DNA from: Polyporus tsugae
Lineage: Eukaryota > Basidiomycota > Agaricomycetes > Polyporales > Polyporaceae
Direction of reading: 5' to 3'
Length of the DNA: 64,000 bases
NCBI GenBank assembly: GCA_024305745.1
Contig: JAHRBS010000012.1
Span: 811,001 to 875,000 of the forward strand
Shown here: positions 11,778 through 21,302 of the stretch, piece after piece
Layout of the letters: each line of letters starts with the position of its first letter
Position numbering within the stretch: the first letter of the stretch is position 1
Position numbers and translations under genes: made by a program
Notes under the pieces: model-generated
Databases searched by the model: none
What the model saw: only the letters and a program-made list of their open reading frames with translations
Told to the model about the DNA's origin: nothing

Positions 11778-13952
11778 TTACACGTACGTCGCGTCGACGT
11801 ACTCCTCGGGTTGGTGACAAGTCCTGCACCTATCAGCAACGATCTGGAGTCGCCCACGGTAACTGGGCACGCGGGTCAACTGTTCCAGAGAAAAATACCC
11901 CTCAGACCGCGCGAACCACTCCGGCGCACCTGCCTGTGGCACATAGGCTCCAGGTAACCGCAAAAACACCTTCAAGTCTGGCCTGCGACTGTCGCGACCC
12001 CCCCAGAGTTCCTCGCATAGTGTTGCTATGCTGCGTCCAAGTTCCGATGTGAGGACCGCCAGGCAGAAGTGGAGTTCCGTCAAGTCTCGCCAGGCCCTGA
12101 GCTTGTGAGTATGCCAGTGCAAGCTGGCTCCAAGGAACGCCTCCACAGCCCCGTCGCTTCCGAGCGAGAACTTGCGGACGTGGGGGAGGCTGGAGATCAG
12201 GTCTGCCCAGTCGATTTCATGTGCCAGGTAATTCGGCGCGATATGGATAGCCAGGTCGACGATATTAGTGGCGATCACAATGCGAGGATGCGAGAGTTCC
12301 AGTACCGCGAGAGGGAGGAGGCGGTTCCGGTCGTCTCTGGACCAGCCGTCCGGGATGCAGATCCCGGTCAGCTCCCACTGATGAAGCCCGGATGCCGAGT
12401 CGCTCTCCGTCGTCCGCATCCGCCCCTCGAGGGCGAATTCATCGTCAACCTGGAGGTTGAGAGCGGTGGTGTCTTCGAAGCACGGACTTGTGACGTCCGC
12501 TGGGAGATTCCCAACAAACACCCCGTCGATCACAGGATCCCATTCACCAACGGAGTAGAACAGAGTGCGAAGGTCAACACGGGCGAGCGTCTCCGGCGAG
12601 GTGTCCAGGAATCGGAGAATATCCTGCACGCCTCCTTGGAGGTCCTCCAAACAGAGGAACTTGAGGTTGGGCAGCGCAACCGTCCGCTCCTCCGGGTTGT
12701 GACCCTCGATGCTCAGGGTGGTACACAGGCGCAAGCGACCCAGCTGGACGCACCCTTCAAGCACGTCCAGTATCCATGATTGGACGACCTCCGCGGCTGT
12801 GAAGTCGTTTAAGCGGTAGACCGTGCGCATCAGCGTCATGTCTGTGAGATGTTCCTTGACCTGCAAGGGGATAGACAGAAGCACCGATGAGGCAGCGAGG
12901 TTGATCAAGGAAGCAAAGTGAGGAAGCCGAAGAATTCTGGGTGGTGGTGGGCGATAGGCTCCCACAAACTCAACAGCAAGCTCGTCATCTTCGTCCCCGG
13001 GGTGATCCGAGACGTCCGAGCCCGACTCCTCGATATCGCTGACGGTTTCGTCGAGGTCCTCCTGGTCCAGATCGTCGACATCCCCTGTCTGTGCGCCAGT
13101 CATGTCGCTATCTTCTCCATCGTCCAGCTCACTCAGGTGCTTGCCCCCGTCAGACTCCGAATCGAAGTAGGTACTCGAGTCATTGCCACGGCCAAATATG
13201 GCATCGGGAATGGATACGCCGGAGGACTCGTCTTCAGAGTTACTGCAGTCCGACTGTGATTCGTCCCAGTCGCCGTCAGCACCGGAGTCGATGCCCTCGG
13301 AGTCTGTGTCCTCAGGCCCTGATTCAACGTCGCTCGGAGCTCCGTCGTCGTCGCTGTCCACTTCGTCTTCATCATCCGCGCTCCCAGTCTCGGACTCCGA
13401 GTCAGACTCGGACGAGGCCTCTGTTTCGTGCTGGTAGAGGAAGTCGCCGTTATCCCAGCTCGAGTTCCAGGAACCCCCATCGTCATCACCGACCGAATCC
13501 TCGGTATCCTCGCATTCCTCGATGGCGAGCGAGACGACCCCGTCAGCCCGCAGGCCTTCCAGGAAATCAAACACCTCATCCCGCAACGCCTTGTTCCACC
13601 GGAACGATAGGAAATGGACCTTTGTCGGGAGGGTGTACGAACCGTGAGGCCGGGAGAGCGCCACCAACCAACCACCGAAGGATAGCGAAGACCCTGCGTC
13701 GAACTTGAGGTGGACACCGTGCACGTTTCGCGATCTACTCAGCGCGACTTCGATGGCGGCCGGTGGCGTGTCCTTATTGAACGCGAGCTGCGTCCATAGT
13801 AAGGAGTCTTCGTGCACTGTGTCACGCCAGTTGCGGCAGACGCGCGCAAGCGACATCCAGGACATATCTTCGTCGTCGCGTGCGAGAGCATCGTCGCGGA
13901 CGATGCGGAAGATGAGCTGAAGAAGCTCGGTTGGAAGGAAGCCGATCGGCAT
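11778..13952 (-). CDS. F-box protein with a long acidic insert
   Basis: A single uninterrupted frame of 724 codons starts with ATG at 13952. The first 50 residues form an F-box: FLPTELLQLIFRIVRDD, then a conserved ARVCRNWRDTVHEDSLLW block. F-box proteins bind SKP1 and present substrates to the SCF ubiquitin ligase. Residues of about 165-325 are extremely rich in Asp, Glu and Ser, with repeated SESDSES-like runs. The C-terminal half is Leu-rich and resembles the irregular leucine-rich regions of basidiomycete F-box proteins, but clear repeats cannot be counted. It is intronless, unlike nearly every neighbour. A CTTATAAG element lies at about 14250, nearly 300 bases upstream. The substrate is unknown. 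Confidence 0.85.
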   Translation of the reverse strand: MPIGFLPTELLQLIFRIVRDDALARDDEDMSWMSLARVCRNWRDTVHEDSLLWTQLAFNKDTPPAAIEVALSRSRNVHGVHLKFDAGSSLSFGGWLVALSRPHGSYTLPTKVHFLSFRWNKALRDEVFDFLEGLRADGVVSLAIEECEDTEDSVGDDDGGSWNSSWDNGDFLYQHETEASSESDSESETGSADDEDEVDSDDDGAPSDVESGPEDTDSEGIDSGADGDWDESQSDCSNSEDESSGVSIPDAIFGRGNDSSTYFDSESDGGKHLSELDDGEDSDMTGAQTGDVDDLDQEDLDETVSDIEESGSDVSDHPGDEDDELAVEFVGAYRPPPPRILRLPHFASLINLAASSVLLSIPLQVKEHLTDMTLMRTVYRLNDFTAAEVVQSWILDVLEGCVQLGRLRLCTTLSIEGHNPEERTVALPNLKFLCLEDLQGGVQDILRFLDTSPETLARVDLRTLFYSVGEWDPVIDGVFVGNLPADVTSPCFEDTTALNLQVDDEFALEGRMRTTESDSASGLHQWELTGICIPDGWSRDDRNRLLPLAVLELSHPRIVIATNIVDLAIHIAPNYLAHEIDWADLISSLPHVRKFSLGSDGAVEAFLGASLHWHTHKLRAWRDLTELHFCLAVLTSELGRSIATLCEELWGGRDSRRPDLKVFLRLPGAYVPQAGAPEWFARSEGYFSLEQLTRVPSYRGRLQIVADRCRTCHQPEEYVDATYV

Positions 13953-14991
13953 GGTGGAAGATGGGTGGAGTAGGCGGAGGGGGGAGTGAGGAAGGTTCGG
14001 TGGTTGGATGGGATCTGCGGTCGGTGGTTAAGACGTGGGGAGTCGGTCTGGATTGCAAAAGCGGATGTTACAAGCTATGTGGGCTTCAGAGCAATGTAGT
14101 GTACATACCTTGAGTAGAGGCCCAGGGAATGATAGTGGCGGTAGGCTGGAGTCGGGTATGGGGAAGGGAGGGAGTGAAACAAACAGGGCGCCTTTTGACC
14201 GACGCGTTCACCCCGCGTTTCAAACTCCGAGGATCCATCTCCATCCTCCTTATAAGCAAGCAGCGCTTTGTCTCGCCGGTCGACACTTAGTCGCCAAGGA
14301 ACACTGTGTGTGATTCTATGGTGGGCAATTGTGACGGATAGCCCGTCCGTCATTCAACCCCCTCCTAACGGGTCTTCCAAACACGACAGGATGGCCATTG
14401 CTCCACGTCGTTCATCTTATTGGTCTACTGGTGAATAAAAATCAAGCTTCGGGACGTTTCTAAACGACAACTCACCTAATATTGCAATCCGGTCCCCCGC
14501 GGCCGCGCTGGAGAGCTTACGGGCCACGATACGTGGACACTCAAAAGGCCGCCCTGCAGACCACCTGATATCGTTGACATGCATGCCGGGGTCTCGTGTT
14601 AGGAAGCAGGCCGTCGAGTGAACGACAATCCCTCCCCATGCTTACATTCTGAAACCTACCCGATCTAATCAGTGTCAGAAGTTTCGAAGCAAAGCACACG
14701 TACCTCTTCAAGAACTTGCAGCTATGGGAACGAGGCTTACTATAGCGGATCCAGAGATGATGAGACAAGAAAACACAAGAACACACATCGCATAAAATCT
14801 TGTAGGTATCGCAAGTAAAATCCGAGTCATTTGTCCGAATTCTAAGTGTACATACAACGCAACAGCATCAAGACAAGATCGTGTGGAAAGGTAACTCCGT
14901 AAATTCAAGGCATTATTCCAAATCCACCGGACACACAAATCCACGCAGAAAGGTTCGTACCCCCTAGCATTGCATTCGAACCATGCGGCGC
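13953..14991. other. Intergenic stretch, no gene seen
   Basis: It contains the F-box upstream region and the 3' side of the PMP3 gene. No frame here carries recognisable features. Confidence 0.4.
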
Positions 14992-15596
14992 TTAGGCCGG
15001 GTACGTAGCGCCGTAGTTGGGCTGCCCAGGCGGGCCTTGCTGGAATGCGGGCTGGTACTCGCCGTTGCCCACGTCTACACACTCATAAATGCACTGAAGC
15101 AGATTGAAGGAATTTTGGACGACGCACATGTGTACCCTCCGCGGCCGTACCGTTCCTCTGCCTGCATCTTCTTGTAGATCAGCCAGAAGGCGTGCTGTGC
15201 AACGCATTGTCAGCGTCTAGACGTACACCGCAGGCAAGGTAGCTAGGTACTTACCAGATGTCCCGGAAGGTATCCGAAGCTGATTGGCAATATACGTGAA
15301 ACGAGGAGACGAACAGCATTGGTGAGCGATACATTCGTAACGTCTCAGGCAGTCTGAGACCGAAGAAGAGACAGCCAAGGAACTCGAAAGACTCACACTG
15401 TAAGGAGGATATTGATGAGCAGGTCGCAACTACACCCAGTGATGAATGCCGCGGCAGCAGGAGGGAAAAGAATGGCGACCTGTGGATGGGGAATTGAAAT
15501 TGAGTTCTGTCGACCTACTCCCAATGACAAGCACGGGCCGAGGGAGCCTCAAAAGACACTTACGACAATTAGAAGGACGTCAGAGCCGCGAACCAT
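14992..15596 (-). CDS. PMP3: PMP3/SNA-type plasma membrane proteolipid
   Basis: Five short exons close in phase to 96 residues: 15564-15596, 15397-15479, 15255-15279, 15128-15194 and 14992-15074 on the minus strand. The family comprises small two-helix proteins that modulate membrane potential and salt tolerance in yeast (Pmp3, Sna proteins). The first helix carries VAILFPPAAAAFITGC, followed by the hallmark CSCDLLINILLT and GYLPGHLHAFWLIYK of the second helix. A hydrophilic tail rich in Gly, Pro, Gln and Tyr extends beyond the minimal PMP3 length, as in SNA3-like members. No single exon is long enough to be seen as an open frame on its own. The first exon is only 11 codons. Confidence 0.9.
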
Positions 15597-16289
15597 ATTG
15601 AATGCGAGCAGCTGGTGAGGATGACGAGGTCAGAGTAAGCTGGAAGCTGGCTGAAGAGGTGCTGGGAGAGGACAAGGAAGGAGTCACCCAGCGTGGGGCC
15701 GTGCAATGCGTCCGGCGCTGTAGCGCGCATAATGACGTAATCCACTACTTCCGCAATGCTCGTCCGAAAGAGGGATTTGGTCAGACCCCCAAGCGTTACA
15801 ACGATCCCTGATACAGGGCGGGGCACTAGATGTCACATACAAGCCCTAAGTACAGATTGTGCACTACTGAATACTTATAGAGCAAGGTCAGTAGTTCTCC
15901 TTCAAGCTTCAGCCCGAATTCCCGGAAGACATGGAAAAACTTAGACACGCGGGCGGCTTTCATGGGAGACCACTAATATCGCCCACCATGTGACGGGCTA
16001 TGGCGATATGCGTGGAAACTTTGTTCGGGAGGGCGAGGAAGAAGACTACGAATGAATAACTTCGTGGTCGAGATGTGAAGTAGGAGAAGGCGCTTCAACA
16101 TCGTCTGCGCTTACAAGAGCATGCGGGAGGTTATCGCGTCCTTTCGTCTCGGCCTCCCAGGGTTTCAACAGCTTGAGAGCGAACGAAAGCCGGCACAATG
16201 TGTATCGCGTCCACCGAATTCTTGGTCTCGGTATTAATAGCTGTGGAATATGCATTATGTGCCGTATGTATAGGGGTCTCCTAGCGCCT
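15597..16289. other. Intergenic stretch, no gene seen
   Basis: This lies between the PMP3 start and the G-alpha end, both on the minus strand. Nothing beyond upstream and 3' untranslated sequence is apparent. Confidence 0.4.
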
Positions 16290-18480
16290 CTACAGCATCT
16301 CGGTGGCCTTGAGGTAATGTAGAAGGATCGTATCTCGTACTGTGAAATGCAAATAGAAGGCCGCGGTCAGTCGGCGGAAGACAATTCCGGTGCAGATAAC
16401 GGACGAAATGATACGCACTCCGTACGAGCACCGCTGAGGTCGTGTCAATGTTCTTTCCGGACAGAAGGGGTCAGTATCCACAACAATCCGCGAAGGTCCC
16501 CCAGCACTCACAATTGCACAAGTACTATGTACATGTAGTGTCCGCCGTTCGGGTGAGTGGTGGTGATGCATTGCGATGAACTTCATTCGAAGGTCTGCCC
16601 AGAATGATGAGCATCGGGTGCATGCAGCGAGTTCACACGACAGAGTTGACTCACATTCTGTGACGTGCGCGAGGTCGTTCGCATCTTTGTAGCTCTTCAC
16701 ATAGCTTGCGAACTTTGCACCCGCCTTGAGTCTGGCGTCCAGTATGTCTGTTTTGTTCAGGAGTAGGATGAATTGGACAGAGGTGAGGAGTTTGCTGGAG
16801 CAAACCGTCTTCCACAGATTGAACGAATCTAACTGGGAACGAAGCAAGGTCACTCGGGTATCATGGAAGGTTCGTGGAACAGGAACATACAAGACGATTG
16901 ACGCCACGATCTTCCTGCAGGACCTCATTGAAACCTGCTGTTGAGCACATGAAGATGATTGCGTGAACTACAATGTGGCAGTCAATATGCAACGTTTAAA
17001 CACCACGGATTGTCCACGTACCATCCTGGAAGAACGGAACCCATGATGCTAAATGCAGGCGGGTAAGTGAGTATCTTACGACCTAATCGCACCACAGACG
17101 TACCTCGTTGTCCCCTTGCCCCACCAACATCATAGAATAACCAATGCTGACCGGCCTCAGCACCTACTCCACACATGTTAGCCTCCTTCAGAACTAAAGG
17201 AAAATAACGCAACCATTGAACCCACTCGTTTCCATGACTAATCGGTGCTCCTCGATGCCAACTGTTTCTAACCGTGCGCGTAGAATATCGTCTACAACAA
17301 TCGTCACACCTCCGTACCCACACGCAAACTAAACCAAATACCAAGGGTGGGCTCGTAGCCCATGTTTGCTACCCGCTCCGCTTGGTCGAGGAAGCTGCAA
17401 GAAGGAACAACGTCTGATGGGCACACGACGTCAAGAACACGAAGGGACGGATCACGTACAAGCCAGATTGCTCCCTCAACACGACGCCCTCCTCCTTCAA
17501 ACTCGCCTGCACGCTCTCGTCCGTCCAGAGTGCAGTGACGTCGCCCCGGCACGCATCCAGGATCTGCCTCGCGTTCTCCAGCGCCGAGTCCGCGTTGCTC
17601 TTCGGTTGTTGCGGGCCGTCCGGTGACTTGAGCTTCAGAAGCGATTTCCAGCCCCGCCCGCCCCGCACGACGACCTCTGACGGTTGCCCGAGGAGCCTCG
17701 GGCTAGAGGGACCAGCGATGGACTCGGTTTCGTTCAAGGAGAGCTGTCGCGCGAGGATCTTCTCGACTTGGCGTAACGGGGAGAGCGAAAGCTTGTACCG
17801 TCGGATCTCGCTCGACGGCTGTGGCGTCTGCGACGTGTGGTGATGCTGATTGAGATGCGAGTGGCTGGTGTAGCTCGATGTCGTCGAGGCGCCGTCCCCG
17901 ACGGAAGCCTGCGGGCGGCCATGGGGTTGATATGTCGTCGAGTTGGAGGTGGGGTGGGATCCAGCGGTGTTCGTGAGGAGGTCGATGATGAAGTTGACGG
18001 AGCGGACGAGGTTGAGGTGGATCACGGCACGCCAGGCGTTGCTCTCTGCGCGGAGGGCCTTCGGAGTGAATTGCAGCTGGAAGTTCTTGAGCAACGTCGA
18101 CTTGCCCGACTCGGATTGCCCTGTTCGGCCATCGCGTTATCCATGAAACGGGATGGAATGTCAAGGCATTCCCAGAGTCGAGGTGTGAACCGCAATATTC
18201 CAAGGAGATGAGTGGAACTTTGAATGAAAGGACGAAGAATGTGCGCACCTAATAGAAGTAACCGTTTCTCTCCTTTCTGTTTCTTCCGTGTCGTCTGGCG
18301 TTCGAGCTCTAGCTCGTGGTCGATCTCGTCCGAGACCCTCTTCGCCTCCGTCTCTTCTTCAAGTCGGAGGGCCCTCTCCAGGTCGGTCTCGCCAGGTGGT
18401 GGATACGGTGGCCACTGACTCGCATGGTCGGCACTAGTAGCGTCCTTGCCTTGCATAAGGCGACCACCGGGGAAAAGCAT
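16290..18480 (-). CDS. Divergent heterotrimeric G-protein alpha subunit
   Basis: Eleven exons close in phase to about 506 residues: 18249-18480, 17460-18120, 17342-17394, 17226-17291, 17104-17163, 17022-17048, 16891-16967, 16655-16832, 16512-16594, 16419-16452 and 16290-16339. The start at 18480 is the first in-frame ATG after a possible splice acceptor, so an upstream exon cannot be excluded. The P-loop is GQSESGKST (residue 78). The helical domain carries a long Ser/His/Pro-rich insert. Switch I reads RARLETVGI and switch II reads YDVGGARGQR, where the usual catalytic Gln is Ala353. LNKTD (418-421) and STCAI complete the nucleotide site. The C-terminus KATEML lacks the Cys modified by pertussis toxin. 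Such variant G-alphas are a known expanded group in mushroom-forming fungi; the partner receptor is unknown. Confidence 0.93.
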
Positions 18481-21237
18481 GTCTGACAAGTCGTGTTTCA
18501 GGTTTTGCGCTCACCAGATCAGCTGAGGGCGTCTTGAATCCGGTCAACGGTGACAATCAGCGCGAATGGAGCGACGCGGTATTAGCAAGACGAGGCGGGA
18601 GAGAGAGGAAAGATAGATTCTATACACCTCCTGGCGATACTTAGCTGGGCTTAGAGCAAAGCCAGGTCGGTAAAAGGCGCTCCCGCCACTCCGTCCGCGA
18701 TCATTGACACTGGATCTCCACACGATTCGATTTGATGATGGAGCCTGGATTGCTCGACGACCATGCTTCAAGCTTCAAGCTTCAATTTCGGATGTACTTG
18801 TCCTTCGAACGCCCCCAACGTAGGTTTTGATCTTTGTAAGGACCAGATATCGATGGCGAGCGCAAGGCGGAAATGGAACGCCGCCCACGGCCAGCTTGGG
18901 CTCACGCCAAGCTCACGCAGTCCCGGGCCATGGAGATGGTGGCGAAGCGATGGTCGGGTTCAATAGGGTTCAATGCGGAAGGAGCAGTCCATCAACGTCG
19001 GCGCCGCGCTAACACTCTTCGGGATCTCCGCCACAAGCGCCCGACCTCTATGTGAAACACGACGATTGCATGCGCTCGCGCAGCGGGTCTGCGCCATGCG
19101 CCACCGCGCGGTGGTCTCTCCACATCGCGCAACGTGGCCCCCAACTGTGTGCAAGTTGTAAGGAATTGCGGGGGATGATACGTGTACGCCTCTCAAATAT
19201 ATATCATGAACCGTGTAGCCTTCGCTCGACTACTATCGGTCCTCGGAGACGCAGGCAAGGAATGTGCGCCTGTCTCCCGGGGACGAGTGCGCAGGAGCGC
19301 TTGATCACACGATTGTAGCGCTTTAGGCACTGTGTTCGCATTGATGCTGCATGCAGGGACTGCCCGCTAAGTATGACCAGCAAACCTCTTCCGGCTTCTC
19401 GGGACTATCATAATTCTTCTGCACCATGCTCACGTCAGGCTGGGTGATGCGCCAAATAGGTGACGTCATCGATATGTTGCTACTCTAACTAGCCGGCTGC
19501 GCGATCAAAATTCAATTCACGGGCCGAGAAGCGACCCCGCATCCGCGGCCAGCCCAAACTGGCTCTAGAGAATCTGGACCCCCTTCCCGGGCCCCTGGTC
19601 GACAAGTCTCTTCTCTCGCCATTGCTCCGGTCGTGTTAACTGACGATACTTAATATGAAGCCTTTACAGTGGTTCACGTCGGAGCTGGCGATCGGCCATG
19701 CTAGATTGGATCCATCGACATTGGACAAAGATAGCATGTTCACCTTCGCTATGGCCACAATTCGTCGGTATATAAGTTACGCTGATGCGGTTCCTTGAAC
19801 TGCTTACATAGAACAGACCACGTTTAGGCCCTTGGACGAGTGGATGGCTCCTCTTCCACAGGTCATATTTACTCGGGCTCGTTCATTATCGCGACCGTGG
19901 GGTTTCCATGAAGGGATTCTAATCACAAGACGAGGACGGCGACATCGTTTTGGGAGCCATCTATAGTAAGCCTATACACTGTCCGATATCTTGTCTACTC
20001 GATGCTAACAAGTTCGCACCGCAAGCACGAAAATATCGTTATTTTCTACGAACCGTAGACGTTTGGGCTCGCCTCGCGTATGGGGTGATCTCGATGGGTA
20101 CGTCCCACAGTTGCAATTTGAGGAAGATGGATGTAGGGTTTGACGGTGCTGTCAGATTTCGGGTCCGTCGCCAAGTAGCTTGTGAGCTCCGTCCTGACTG
20201 CGCTGCTGGAGACTATAAGCACCGAGTTCGCATGGAAGAAAGAAACGCAATCGGCCTACTGCACCACTGGCATCGAGGCGGCGATATCGCAGTTGGCCGA
20301 CGCGAGCCTTAATGACAAGCATTAGCGGAAATGGAAACGAGTCCTATATCGCTATGCAAAAGCCGTAGTCACCTTCCTCCACCATATGAACCATGGTGGG
20401 CTAGACGGTATGTCATATACGCTGTACGTTCATGAGTATACTTTAAACCCACTTCGCATCCGCGCGTTCGTTTCAGATGAACGGATTGACCAGTACGGCT
20501 TTGCTTGAAGTAAGGGTCTATGATCAAGAAGCTGCTGATTATTGTCGACACCGCAAGGCTACGTTAGGTTTGTTGCTTTCCAGGTCCGCCGACTATGCAT
20601 GATCATGGTGGCTGTCTGCTGTATCTGCGCGTAGAAGGACGCATAGAGGCTTGTGATCCTCGGGAAGGACCAGCAACGCTCCTGCATTACGGCGGCCGAC
20701 TTGTTCTTTGCCCATGTTCGCTTGCCTTTTGGACATTTCCTATAACGAAATACATCGTATTTGCAATCATGCTGTCCCCGTTACGTTATCCGTACAAAGA
20801 CCCACTTGCAGAACTTTACAGTTACCACCGTACGGCGGCGGCGTGGGTATTGGGGTATGTTCTTCTATGCTGCTCACAACCTGTGAAGCACTCACCATGC
20901 TAATTCTAACTCCGTAGGTTCATAACTGACACATGTCCCACCTCTAACTCCTACCACATAGCGCTAGTTGTCACTGGTGACCTTGCGCGCGTGCTGGAGC
21001 GCTCGGTATGCTTGGTGCATACTACCATACATGCAGGCATGCATACCAACTTTCTTGTCTCGTGCTACACAATTCTGACGCCCCCATTCGGGTTGTCTCA
21101 TACAACTGTCCCAGATGCTCGATTTGCGAACCTGCTTTCGTGAGGACGGCTTGCTCATCGGCTGCGTGCGATCGTGCGGCATTGAATCGACCTGAAAAGT
21201 GGTCGGGAGGACCCAAGCTGCGGGCTTCATCTTCTCG
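18481..21237. other. 2.8-kb stretch with no recognisable gene
   Basis: This is the longest gene-free interval. It holds G-alpha upstream sequence and MFS upstream sequence. A TATATAAG element lies near 19770 but leads into no good frame. A 62-codon ATG frame at 18973-19161 begins with a mildly hydrophobic stretch, and a longer frame at 19950-20312 has no family features. I see no transposon ends, terminal repeats or long tandem repeats. Confidence 0.45.
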
Positions 21238-21244
21238 TATAAAT
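21238..21244 (+). promoter_or_regulatory. TATA box of the MFS transporter gene
   Basis: TATAAAT lies 58 bases before the ATG at 21303. This spacing supports that ATG, rather than the internal one at 21519, as the first start codon of the transcript. Confidence 0.5.
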
Positions 21245-21302
21245 CAGGGAGGGTAGGGGAACGTTGGAGGCCCGTGCCATCCCCTTGTAAGGTCTTCGCC
21301 CC

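Noticed and set aside
12069..12779. 236-codon plus-strand frame
   Set aside because: It lies antisense inside the intact F-box gene and reflects its codon usage.
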